Made by a program: the position numbers and the translations under genes. DNA of 64,000 nucleotides, taken from Oopsacas minuta. Its lineage: Eukaryota; Porifera; Hexactinellida; Lyssacinosida; Leucopsacidae. How positions within the stretch are numbered: the first letter of the stretch is position 1; every line of letters starts with the position of its first letter. Positions 26,001 to 35,414 of the stretch are shown in pieces. The notes beneath the pieces are model-generated. The model ran no database searches and was not told the DNA's origin. It saw only the letters and a program-made list of their open reading frames with translations. The stretch is from contig JAKMXF010000222.1 of NCBI GenBank assembly GCA_024704765.1, forward strand, positions 310,001 to 374,000, written 5' to 3'.

Positions 26001-28082
26001 ACAAGCTTTGGATATAGAATATAATTCAAGTGATTTGATCATACAAACAGTTACACCGTTTCTTATCGCCACAAAACTCAGTCGTATGAAAAAGCCTAGA
26101 ATATCTGTTCCAAGTTCAGATCAATTCGTTGAACAAGCTATGCGTACTATAGGAAAATACAGCAGTACTACTGGTTACTTTTCGCATGAAATAATCGCAG
26201 GCATGAGACAGATAATGCCTGTGTTCATAGATCAATGGTTTTTCTTTAATATAACAATATTACGCTTGAAGTATGGCCAGAGAATAAAAGAAAAACTCAA
26301 TAGAAGTAATTGAGATAATTAATTACGAATTTTATGTACGTATAAAGTTATGTATGATAGTAGTTACAAGAAATGTTCGAATCAAATTGGATAGAGATCA
26401 AAAGATCTCAATACAATTCTAATATGGGGAAATATACAAATAACTTATATATAGCTCAACTATACTATAGTACAGTTTTTGTATATTAGCTTTTCTATGT
26501 TCGAGGAAAGGTCATTTGTTAGGCCTAACGAAAGTCACCTTTTTGGAATGAGGGTATGGCGTTTTTGTATTACAAAAACTGTACTAAAACTATAGTTGAG
26601 TTATATATAAGGAATCTGGGAAATATAATACAGTATTCACGATTTTGCATTTTTTATCTTTCAAAGCGCTGTATATACGTATTTATGTTCATGAAACTCC
26701 TATTACGATCACTTATGCATTCACTACCGAACGTTAGTTTCGAAATTTTCTGATACAAATATTTGAGTAGTATTTATAATTGAACGTACGTAGAAAAATC
26801 AATAAACTTACAGAAGCATTTCCTGCAGTCACAACTCCATTCTTCTTAAACACAGGTTTCAGCTTAGCTAGTTGCTCTATTGTAGTTATTTTAGGATGTT
26901 CATCTGTTTTGAAATCTTCCTTTCCTTTCTTGCCTTTAACTTGAATAGAACAGATTTCTTCATCGAATCTACCATCCTTATTAGCTATATACACGAAAGT
27001 TGGATTCATTTAATATGTAATTTTACACCAAATACAGAATTATTCATGTTTACCTTCATTCCATCTGTTCTGCGTCTGTAGTGCATAGTTGTCGCAGTCC
27101 TCTCTGCTAATATCGTACTTCTCAGCTAGATTCTCAGCTGTTATCGCCATTGGAAGATTACAATAAGTGTCACTCAATCCAGCCCAAAGAGTATCTTCAA
27201 ACTAACAATATTACTTGTTATCAACATATCCTGATAATTTGTCCATTGCCTTTTCAATTATAATCACGGTTAATACAATAATTACAAATTTTGTATTCGC
27301 ATTCAATTGTAACGGAACGAATATCCAATATATGACACTATTTGAATTAAATATTTATAAATTACAAATAGTGTACCTTCAAATCAATTCCTAATCTAGT
27401 TCCCCATCTAGCATCATAACTAGCTAGAGGAGCCATACTCATGTTCTCTGTGCCTCCTGTCAGGACTATTTGACTGTTTCCGAGAGCTATAGCCTAAACA
27501 TTATATCACAAATTATAGAATGCTATAAATATACGAAAATCGGGAAATGTATCATCTCGAATAAGTACATTCAACTCTATGTAGTATTTCGAAAACGGAA
27601 AAGGTCCACAAATTAGCCATTTTATTGATTTCAAAAACCGCATAAAAAGCGAAAATTGTGAGGAACATTTGCCCAATAAAACTAGAGTTGACTGTTACGT
27701 ATATCACCTCAGCAGCTGTAACTATAGATTGGAATCCAGATCCACACAGTCTATTAACTGTAAGAGCAATAGAGGAGATAGGAGCACCTGAATGTAGTCC
27801 TACATGTCTAGCTACATAGATACCATCACTTGAGGACTATAAATTGAGAAAAATGACTCATTTCGAGTTTATATAATAAGTTATATTCCAATATCTCACC
27901 TGTATTACATTTCCCATTACAACAGAATCAATATGTTCAGGCGGTATTTTACCAGCTAGTATAGTAGCTTTTGAAGCAGCTATAGCTAACTGTGTAGCTG
28001 TAGTGTTCTTAAGCTTACCTCCAAATGTACCGAATGGAGTTCTCTTAGCAGCTACTATGAATACTCCTCGAAACAAGGCCAT
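14025..28082 (-). CDS. ACAA2: Mitochondrial 3-ketoacyl-CoA thiolase, complete (seven exons)
   Basis: Exons (minus order) 28082-27900, 27836-27708, 27493-27377, 27201-27054, 26984-26812, 23591-23391 and 14264-14025 join in phase into 396 residues, almost exactly human ACAA2 length. The enzyme cleaves 3-ketoacyl-CoA in the last step of fatty-acid beta-oxidation in mitochondria. The N terminus [18 protein letters not shown] is nearly the ACAA2 one. Catalytic residues are present: Cys92 in [10 protein letters not shown], His351 in GGAIALGHP, Cys381 in SACIGGGQG, plus the NEAF motif at 319. One oddity is Met-Cys (342-343) just before GGAIALGHP, where ACAA2 usually has Val-Asn. The last two introns (3.2 kb and 9.1 kb) contain four complete plus-strand genes; the other introns are under 350 bp. 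Confidence 0.95.
14342..14472. mobile_element. hAT-like MITE in the large ACAA2 intron
   Basis: Ends CAAGGTTTCTCAAAC and (reverse complement) CAAGGTTTCTCAACC; flanked by GTCTAGAG and ATCTAGAG, an 8-bp target duplication with one mismatch. Confidence 0.65.
14473..15362. other. Intronic stretch of ACAA2 upstream of the first E2/U-box gene
   Basis: No coding frame. It holds a MITE (15146-15287) and should carry the promoter of the plus-strand gene that starts at 15363; no promoter motif could be assigned. Confidence 0.4.
15146..15287. mobile_element. Pogo-like MITE (CAGTAAACTCGTTATAAC)
   Basis: Left end CAGTAAACTCGTTATAAC; right end ...CTTGTTAAGACTG followed by TA. Interior pieces (CACTTCGTTATAACGGGGG) resemble those at about 15990-16035 and 19930-19965, so related fragments lie nearby. 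Confidence 0.45.
15363..19007 (+). CDS. SAM / ubiquitin-like / vWA / E2 / U-box chimeric protein, copy 1
   Basis: Exons 15363-15566 and 16098-19007 join in phase 0 to give 1037 residues. Visible parts in order: SAM-like helices (about 5-65, ending [17 protein letters not shown]); a divergent ubiquitin-like fold (about 165-225); a conserved helical block near [16 protein letters not shown]; a vWA-like domain starting VIVLLDIS near 550; an E2 (UBC) domain around Cys875 in YVCHPIL, preceded by HHCN where E2s have HPN; and a C-terminal U-box (about 958-1030, [16 protein letters not shown]). The vWA metal motif reads D555-I-S-N-E, so its second Ser is lost, and the E2 lacks the usual GP-SPY-GGVF strand region. 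The likely role is ubiquitin transfer with E2 and E3 in cis, but this copy may be a weak or pseudo-enzyme. It lies inside the 9.1-kb ACAA2 intron, tandem with copy 2. Confidence 0.85.
19008..19590. other. Spacer between the two tandem E2/U-box genes, with one MITE
   Basis: 583 bp. It holds the 3' UTR of copy 1, the MITE at 19317-19498 and the promoter region of copy 2. No other signal seen. Confidence 0.5.
19317..19498. mobile_element. Pogo-like MITE (CAGTAGAACCTCGTTAA)
   Basis: Ends CAGTAGAACCTCGTTAATG and (reverse complement) CAGTGGAACCTCGTTAATA. TA lies on the left flank; the right flank has drifted to TC. Confidence 0.65.
19591..23168 (+). CDS. SAM / ubiquitin-like / vWA / E2 / U-box chimeric protein, copy 2
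   Basis: Exons 19591-19818 and 20013-23168 join in phase 0 to give 1127 residues, with the intron at the same place and phase as in copy 1. Order: SAM-like domain (about 20-70, [18 protein letters not shown]); ubiquitin-like fold (about 220-285, [19 protein letters not shown]); the shared helical block ([15 protein letters not shown]); a vWA domain with an intact-looking metal motif D627-V-S-L-S; an E2 domain (about 870-1020) with [32 protein letters not shown] and catalytic-type Cys967 in GRVCHAIL; and a U-box (about 1052-1120, [25 protein letters not shown]). From known E2 and U-box families it should accept ubiquitin on Cys967 and pass it on with its own U-box. Targets are unknown; SAM and vWA suggest assembly or partner binding. 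Confidence 0.9.
23169..24034. other. Spacer holding an ACAA2 exon and a MITE
   Basis: Apart from ACAA2 exon 6 (23391-23591, minus) and the MITE at 23664-23885, nothing was recognised. The DCAF7 promoter should lie near 23890-24034. Confidence 0.5.
23664..23885. mobile_element. Pogo-like MITE with an internal GC-richer insert
   Basis: Ends CAGTAGAATCGGTTAGTACG and (reverse complement) CAGTAGAATTCGGATAAGAC, with TA on both flanks. The middle (about 23762-23868) is GC-richer and ends GGTTGGGAACCGCTGGGG, resembling the end of a different, hAT-type small element, so it may be one element inside another. Confidence 0.55.
24035..25075 (+). CDS. DCAF7: WD-repeat protein DCAF7 (WDR68/HAN11)
   Basis: A single-exon, 346-residue protein, close to the 342 of human DCAF7 and very similar along its length: [51 protein letters not shown] and [24 protein letters not shown]7 is a beta-propeller scaffold for DYRK1A and HIPK2 kinases and a substrate receptor of DDB1-CUL4 ligases. 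Several WD-type repeats are visible, with endings such as CTIWSIET and IRLFDLRN. The ATG at 24035 gives the family's usual start. The gene lies in the 3.2-kb ACAA2 intron on the opposite strand, 256 bp before the next gene, and has no introns. Confidence 0.95.
   Translation: MATEANPRGKEIYKYSAPWPVYAMNWSFRPDHRYRLAVGSFVEEYSNKIQIVSLSNETGEFEVKYQFDHPYPSTRINWIPDPTGQMPDILATSGDYLRIWRVNSSEVKLETLLNNNKTSEFCAPLTSFDWNEVDPQLIGTCSIDTTCTIWSIETAQVVSRTKPTQLTGTIKTQLIAHDKEVYDISFSKSDKGRDLFISCGADGSIRLFDLRNLEHSTIIYEDQQHKALLRLAWNKQDTNYISAIAIDSTEVNLIDIRAPGTPVGVLQNHQSQLNGISWAPHSSCHICTAADDKKALIWDIQNLSRPIEDPLLAYQADGEINQVHWSTLHPDWIAICYKSNLEILRV
25332..26313 (+). CDS. HSD17B12: 17-beta-HSD12-like very-long-chain 3-oxoacyl-CoA reductase, frame broken once
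   Basis: Two frames, 25332-25658 and a later one containing 25747-26313, form one protein of about 326 residues if one base of the A6 run at 25618-25623 is ignored. Similarity to HSD17B12 is clear before and after the break. The family reduces 3-ketoacyl-CoA during fatty-acid elongation at the ER membrane. Visible: an N-terminal hydrophobic anchor (about 18-55), the NADPH-binding [21 protein letters not shown], the catalytic Ser region NIASGAG and IYSACK (YxxxK). Intronless and nested in ACAA2. The break lies in a homopolymer, so a sequencing or assembly error is more likely than a dead gene; no other lesion is seen. A recent pseudogene remains possible. Confidence 0.82.
26446..26612. mobile_element. 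MITE with about 38-bp inverted ends
   Basis: The left end TTATATATAGCTCAACTATA...GTACAGTTTTTGTA and the right end TACAAAAACTGTAC...TATAGTTGAGTTATATATAA are inverted repeats with few mismatches. The spacer is unique and non-coding. Lies in ACAA2 intron 5. Confidence 0.6.
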
Positions 28083-28544
28083 ACTCTCTATAAACTAAGT
28101 ATATTTACAAAATAAGATTAGTTTCTGGCAACGGGACTTCCTTGTATGGAATTATTGAAATTTTTACTCAAAATAATTATTCCGAGAAAACCTCAGCCTT
28201 CAGGTACATAAACAATTTGTATTACAAATTGAAAATCAATTTTATGAGCTTGCTTTAGGGCAGAAATTTCCCAATTCCTATCCGTTTAAATATTTCTTAA
28301 TTTTTTCACAATTTTTGTAATTTGATTGTAAAAAGTAGAATATAATTATTCATAAACTGTGTAACATTTTCCATAATTATTGCCTATTTCTAATTAGCCG
28401 ATATTTATTGAAATTAATCCAATTTTCTTGCTACAACTGACTATAATTTTCCATTAGCTCATCATTGAATCCCTCTAGACATTAAAACTGATTCTCAATA
28501 ATTAACCTGAAATTCATTAATTCTAATAGCTAAAATATCTGTAA
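28083..28544. other. Spacer between IMP3 and ACAA2
   Basis: 462 bp, AT-rich, holding the ACAA2 promoter region and the IMP3 3' end (both minus strand). No distinct motif assigned. Confidence 0.5.
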
Positions 28545-29093
28545 TTACATAAGATCAAAATCATCTCTCTCTTCCCTATACTCCAGTACATGTTTCTTAA
28601 TTTTAGATGTATTCGTCCATGTGACGAAATCTTCCAAACTTCTCGTGACTAGGAAAGCTGGATCAGTTACAACCTCAGGTCCAACTCGCACATGGCCCTG
28701 TTCAATGAATTGCACTGCATGTTTTAGATGCTGAGCCATTCTTAGTTTAACCATTACCACAGGTAGCCGCCTACGACAGAACGATCCTACCGAGACACGT
28801 ACACACTCTTCCAATCTCTTTTTAGTCGGTATAACCCCCATAGTGTATAGCTTTTCTAAAAGCTGTTCTGTGACGTCATTACGGAATTTGCTTTGTGTTG
28901 GTAAATCTCGTATTTTGAGAGTTAAGCGTATTATTGATTTTGTTAGTTTGTAATATTTGTTGTAGTCTTCTCGTTTCTGTAAATGATATCTACGTATTGT
29001 TTTAACTGCCTCTAGATTGTCATCACTTTTCCAGCTTATGAAATCAACTTTCTTCAAAAGCTTCCGTTCATGATACCTTAGTTTGCGGACCAT
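28545..29093 (-). CDS. IMP3: U3 small nucleolar ribonucleoprotein IMP3
   Basis: A single-exon, 182-residue protein; human IMP3 has 184. It belongs to the S4-domain family and, with MPP10 and IMP4, is part of the U3 snoRNP that processes 18S pre-rRNA in the nucleolus. Motifs: [19 protein letters not shown] at the start, [20 protein letters not shown], and the S4 RNA-binding segment [19 protein letters not shown] followed by [20 protein letters not shown]. The C terminus [14 protein letters not shown] is also typical. It starts at the conserved Met and nothing is missing. Confidence 0.95.
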   Translation of the reverse strand: MVRKLRYHERKLLKKVDFISWKSDDNLEAVKTIRRYHLQKREDYNKYYKLTKSIIRLTLKIRDLPTQSKFRNDVTEQLLEKLYTMGVIPTKKRLEECVRVSVGSFCRRRLPVVMVKLRMAQHLKHAVQFIEQGHVRVGPEVVTDPAFLVTRSLEDFVTWTNTSKIKKHVLEYREERDDFDLM

Positions 29094-29517
29094 TTTGCTG
29101 TAATTTGAAAGAATATCATTTAGAAAGTATTTAGAGATAATAATTCAAGGAATGAATTCTCGATTATGATCGTTAGAAAAATCGGCAAATTTTATCAATT
29201 TATCTTAATAACTTCAACTATATTATAAGATAATGAACATTTGCAAATACAGTAGAAATCGGTTAATACGAATTGTTCTCCAAAACGGATTAGCTATTCT
29301 TGTGCTAATTGTTAGAAATATTCAGAAAAGACGTGTACTAATTTTGTTTTCAGTGTAATCAAATCAAAGTAATATCAAAATTTAATTCTCATTTTACACA
29401 ATTTTCCAACAACAATAATAAATATACAATCATGAATTAACAGAATAAGTAAGTGATCTCATACAAATTCATAGAAGTGATCTATTGACAATATTTAACC
29501 GATCGAAGTGATTAGAA
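29094..29517. other. Spacer with a partial MITE
   Basis: AT-rich sequence between IMP3 and the receptor gene. At about 29251 it carries CAGTAGAAATCGGTTAATACG, one end of a pogo-like MITE; no clear partner end was found. Confidence 0.4.
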
Positions 29518-32500
29518 TTAATCAAAGTTGGATAAAATATTTTCAACTTTATGTGCAGTTAGCCTAGCCATTGGATCTCTATACCAACATTCTCGTAGTG
29601 TAGGTAGAAGTTTAGCTAGAGAATTAGTTTCAGCCCATCTATCTGGAATATACGGCCGATTATTCTGTACAACTACAAACTCGTACATTTCATCCAGTGA
29701 AGGATCTGAAGGGAAATTGTCCTCATAAGGTAGTTGCGGTTTTTCACACTCCAACTTTGTGCAACTTTTCCATCTAAGTCCAATCTCCCACAACACAAGA
29801 CCCATGCTGTATACATCTGATTGTTTGAGGGAATCAATTTGTCTCAAGTCTAGACTACCAGTCAATGCTTCAGGAGACATATATCTACAAAGTATTTTGG
29901 TGAAGTTAGTAGTATAGTTATAAATTTACATTATACAATGGCATGTAGAAAGGAAGATACCCTATTGACATGGACGATGGACGACGTCTGTTCATCTGTC
30001 CAAGGTTGCCTGAGAAAACTAAAAATTGGTACATACATACGGACACATTCTGGGGTGTAGATGTGTATAAATCTTTCAGTGTGAATATTTTCGCATCTTT
30101 TTGACAGTTGAAAGCTGTTCGTGTCAATGATACGTGGTAAATTAAACTCGTTAAAATCGGATCGAATCTACATTCTATGGACAATCATTGAGAAAAATAA
30201 AAAGTGCAATAAGCATGAGTATCAAGTTCACGTACTGCGATATTATTACAAATTGACAACTCTTCCATTAACTAATACAACAACATTGTTGGTCCAGAAC
30301 AAGTGGGACAATACTTGTAAATAATATTCATTATCATACAAACTCACTACCGGTAGAAGCAGGAATTTGTATGATAATGAATATTATTTACAAGTATTGT
30401 CCCACTTGTTCTGGACCAACAATGTTGTTGTATTAGTTAATGGAAGAGTTGTCAATTTGTAATAATAGTTCCAAACGAAATTTCTACCAAATTTATTGAA
30501 ACACTAATTGATTTAGTCTCAATTAATATCACAGTACGTGGCGTCTCACACAGTATAATTACTGTATTTTAGGCTATTTATATGTTTCAAAATATAATTC
30601 TTAAAGCTTAAGGTTGTGATATAATTGTTAATTTGCGAATCAATAATGGATATGCTTTAGCCTGTAAATGTTACTTAATATTGTATTTATGTACACGTAC
30701 ATATATATATTTATGTCACGAGATTGTCACTTTTGAGGTTTTAGAAAATGATCGGAATTTGTCCTTTATATGTTTTCGCTTGAACTTAGTTATATATTTG
30801 CTCCAAATTTCCATTAACAAAATTTTTGGAATTTACGTTTTATATGTATATGGGTGGTAAGGGAACAACCTCAAATTTTCAAAGTGGACCAACCGGACTT
30901 GGGGTACAGGCCCTGACTAAGGTATATACAAGGTTTACTTCTGATTTGGTATTGGGCTAGCGTGAAGCTTCAATACAGTTGTTAATGGGAACAAGATAGT
31001 ACATATATATATTCCTAGTGAGTCATGTTGGCAGTCATATACCATATCAAAAAACGGTGAATTTACAGAAATACCAACTCTCATGCCTTTCAGAAGTCAA
31101 CAAAGTTAAATCTCCAGATAACGCCCTCATGAATTGCTGCCTTATTGAGTATTGATACGGTAATACTATTCATTCAGTTGTAACCTTACATTACAGTCAG
31201 CTATTTAAAAAAGTGTGAGTATCAAATTCAGATGCTGCTAATTATCGGAGGTTATTAGTGCTTTAGATGCTACTGAGACGGCTAAGACCAAACTAAATTA
31301 CCATACTCATCGTATGAATTTGATCCTTAGCATAACGTCTATCGATGAGCAAGACTTCAACTTTTGGATAATGAGGCTCAACAAGATAATACTAACAAAT
31401 AGTTGAAACTACTAATTGCTTTAGTCTCAATTAGTTTTTCACAGCACCTAATCGTCTCACACAATTTAAAGTCGTTTTCGAAGATATTTATACGTTTCAA
31501 TTATGAATTCTTAAAATTTAAGGTTGCACTAAAATATAACTTCCGTTAGATCAAACACAGATATCAAATATCGAAGTATGAAATCGTGTATGCAGGTTCT
31601 ACTGTATGTAATTGCTAATTACGTAATTTATAATTATAAATCAACCGTACACCTCAAAATCAAAGAATTTTCTTATATAAATAATTTTCCAAAACATCAT
31701 AAGTGTATGAGACGCCAATTACCTTTCAATGCTCATTGAGCCAAAGCAATGCGCTGATTATAACACTTTGGGTAATCTGAGTGGAGACGGATATTGGAAT
31801 TCTTGTATATTTCCCCTCCAGCCACCTCCCCTTCCCCGCATGTACCATCTGCCCCTACCGTCCACTTGGGGGAGGTAGTTGAAAAAGAAACTCATATTTT
31901 TGCTGAATTATTAAAATAATATTTTTTGTGTATTGGCTTCCACATCAACAAAATTTGGTCAGTACGATACGAAGCAGTTATATTTTCCCAACCTTTAACA
32001 GTCATACAGACGAATAAAATGAACTCACCTCCTTGTTCCTTGTGTAGGCTCTGCAATCTTAAAATCACTCTGAAAACCCTCACGTATTGCCATACCTAAA
32101 TCCCCTATACAACATTCACCATCTAACTTTACTAAAATATTTCTACTTTTGATGTCTCGGTGAGCTATTGCAGGCTTGTATGCATCTTTAGCTTTGACAT
32201 CTTCGTGAAGGAATGCTAATCCATTCGCTAGCGTTCTAGCTAGTTTCAAAGCTTCAATATGTTCAAGTTGTCTATGGTTTAGATAGCTGTATAGTGAACC
32301 GTTTGGATGTAAATCTGTTACCAACCATAACTGTATTGATTCGTTATCATCCTTCATATCTGCAGCTATAAACCCAAGAATATTGCTATGACGTAGCATA
32401 CAGGTTCTATAAATATCTGCTTCGTGTTTCCATGAATCTTCATTGTGTGAGAAGAATATCTTTACTGCTACTTTATTGCCTCTCCAGCTGCCTATAATTC

Positions 32501-33714
32501 ATAAGGTGCTAGGTTTAATTGATAGATAAAGAATTTGCTTTTATTGATAACGTAATCTATCACTTGATTATTACTAGAATTTTATAGCAAATTTGCTTCT
32601 GAAAATTAACTACAGTGGTGTTCTCTATTAGCAAATCGCCTCTCTCAACAATTTTTTTCAGGGACTTAAAGTCCATTTTGTATTGAATAGTTTCTCTAAT
32701 AGCTAGTTTGCATATTAGCAAGGGAAATTCGTGCAAAATACGACTAACTAATTGGCGAAATACTTACGATTTTATTTGGCTTTTTAGCAAATATTTGCCT
32801 GAAATTTCTATGTAAAACTTAGAAATACATGGAAATTTCGAAAATCCCAGCATTTGCCAAAAATATCCCGGGAAAGTATGTAATGGGTTGGTAAGTATGT
32901 TAACTCTAGATATAAAGTTAAATTTTCATGTGGATATTACTGATAGAGAAATTAAAGAACTCACCTTCATAAACTGTTCCATATCTACCCTGTCCTAATA
33001 TCCTCGTTACAGATATATGTCTACTGATAGTTCTCTGTTCTAGAAGAGGTATACCTGTAGCACTACTAGACACAGTACATTCTCCATACGTCATTGTAGA
33101 CAACGGATATACATCTGTATCAATTGTACCAGACACGCGTGTATGTGTATCAAAAAACGGATGTTGACTACCTCGAATACTTTTCCTATATCTATGTTTT
33201 CCACGGAATGACATGCATACTGCAATCAGTAATGATATACATACGCCTGTACAAACGAGAGGTACTAGAATTGATGGGAGAACTAGTTGTACAATACTTG
33301 TAGACCATTGACCCTGTCCTTGAAGTGTGGGTGTTGTAATCAGCTGAGTCGATAGCGGGAATATTGATGGCATTATGCTAGCAGTATTGCTGTTACAGAG
33401 ATCAGTACTGCAACAGTATGTGTATTCTACATACTTTCTCTGGTTATAAATTCTTATACGCTGATTCGGAGTATCACAATGGAACTCACTGGAATCTCCA
33501 GTATCACCACCTACACACCCCTGCTCAAACCGATCAGGGATTCGTGCATTGAATGCTGAATCTGTTTCGTAATCTTCTACTACTAGACATCTAGGAGGAG
33601 TGGGATGTATATCCTTGTTATATGTTACAGTACAAGTATCCTGTGTGTTAGATATCTTCCTAATGCATGTTAATTCTGTGGAGTTACTGGTGGTAGCTGC
33701 AATTGATGACATTT
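29518..33714 (-). CDS. Type I TGF-beta superfamily receptor Ser/Thr kinase (three exons seen)
   Basis: Exons 33714-32965, 32491-32029 and 29884-29518 join in phase to give 525 residues from ATG 33712. The ectodomain has the receptor cysteine box CCSTDLCN; a membrane span lies near 140-168 (LVLPSILVPLVCTGVC). It is followed by a GS-like segment (TVSSSATGIPLLEQRTISR) and a kinase: GQGRYGTVYEG loop, VAVKIF Lys260, HRDIKSRNIL, DLG in place of DFG as usual in type I receptors, and GTRRYMSPEAL. PLLEQRTISR marks it as type I rather than type II. It should bind a BMP/activin/TGF-beta-like ligand and phosphorylate SMADs. No signal peptide follows the ATG and an acceptor (GCTATAG) sits just before it, so a 5' exon is probably missing. 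The last intron (2.1 kb) carries a perfect palindrome and duplicated repeats. Confidence 0.9.
30241..30467. repeat. Perfect 102-bp inverted repeat (hairpin)
   Basis: 30241-30342 and 30366-30467 are exact reverse complements, with a 23-bp spacer around CTCACTACCGGTAGAAGC. The match stops sharply at both outer ends. It lies in the last intron of the receptor gene and has no coding potential. Confidence 0.95.
30497..30630. repeat. Dispersed repeat, copy 1
   Basis: Shares an approximate 130-bp direct match with 31404-31535, including TTTAGTCTCAATTA, CGTCTCACACA, TTATACGTTTCAA-like and AATTCTTAAA..TTAAGGTTG. It starts 30 bp past the palindrome. Confidence 0.6.
31404..31535. repeat. Dispersed repeat, copy 2
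   Basis: Direct, diverged copy of 30497-30630 in the same intron of the receptor gene; non-coding. Confidence 0.6.
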
Positions 33715-35414
33715 GCTATAGCATGTACGTAATACATATATATGTTATTGCTAATCTTATTTGTGATATAAATGTTGTTTAGAATATACATATTTAACAT
33801 CATGTACAGATGTACTACATTATCAATTTGGTCGATCACTGCACAAAATTCTTGAAACTTAATACATCCGAATATCAGGAAATTTTCGCGTAAAAATCTT
33901 TCGTAAAACTTCTCCTGTGTGTCGAAACTCGGAAGTACCCGGAATATTTGTTTGCACGAAAATTACATTTGCATATCCGCATGAGCTCGTCATGACTTTC
34001 TATTACTTTATCATATTTATTCATACAGTCCAGACTGTTTAATTGGGGAAAATCTCATTCAAGTTAATCCTAAATATTTTCGGTTAATCGGGACAAACTC
34101 TAGTAAATATTAGTAACTCAATCAGGACGACATTTCTCTTGATTTAGAAAATTCTAATAAGCTTGGCGCGTGGATAAAATATGGCTAAATATAGGCTAAA
34201 TTTGGCCAAATTCTATTTACTGGTGATTGTTATATATTTACGGAAATCTCGTAAGCTACATGTCCGTCAATGAAATATCACAACAAAAATTTGGATATCA
34301 ATAATTAGAAATCTCAAGGCATTCAGTGAACTCACACTCAATTTAACTCAATAGCCTAGCTTTATACTGGAATTATCCACATATCCTACTCCAATTTGCA
34401 TAATTAAAACTTCCACTCATGTGTTACTTTGAACTGATAAGTTAAGACAATGTAGCAAGCTTTATAAGTTCAATTTATAAAGAATTATGTCTCAAATACA
34501 GCTGAATAGGAATTAATGAAACCTTTTGATTGCCCAGAAACTGTGTAACTAGCTCATCTACAAATTGAATTAGACTTTTAAGTGTTTTCCATTAATTAGC
34601 TCAAAATTTAAATACTTAAGTCTTCTCAGAAAGTAATAAACGGATAAATATCTGTAATAGAAGGTTACTAACAGTATGTTAAAGTTCATGTAGTCTGAAT
34701 TATCTGTCAAGTTAAATTCCAAAAAGACGTACAGAAATACTACCCGCTTACATTGCGGCAAACTTTTTGTAACATAATTTCACATCGGTTAGATCTAAGT
34801 AATTATCACTGTCCCTGACTTTAATTATCGCAATCCCTTGACTTGTATTTGTATCTATTTGGTATATATTCTGCTCAGACAAAATGACAAAACTTGTATT
34901 ATCAAAAATTCTCTATCTCCAGTTTTCTGTAGTCACTAGTCAGCAAAGATAAAGGAAGTAATATTCATTCCGATAAATGTAAGTAGTTTGTAATGAAACC
35001 TTCCACAAATTCTTTCAGCACAGGGAATGATAAAATTTAAATAGGATTTGATTAGAAAATAGTATATCACTCTTATTAGTATTTGAGCCCTTCTGATCCA
35101 CCGTCTTGGTCAGGGTCGCGATTTCATGATTCCGGAAAATTCCAATACTGGACAATCCTTTTTGTTAAAATACTCTCTTATCGAAGTAAACATTTTGATA
35201 TTGTTCAAATAAATATTACAGGTTAACCAATATTATTAGCAACTAAAAAGATATAGATCTGAAATATATCAATAGAAAAACCATTCGATAACGTATAGCT
35301 TAACTTGAATGTATGAAATACTACAGAATGATAGAGAAAGGTAAGCAAAATTCAAAAAGTTAAAATTTACAAGGCTATAATTGGGAGACAGATTGGAATC
35401 TTGATAATATCCTA
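33715..35414. other. Gene-free stretch upstream of the receptor gene
   Basis: About 1.7 kb with no recognised coding exon. It may hide the short signal-peptide exon and promoter of the minus-strand receptor; none could be assigned by eye. Confidence 0.4.
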
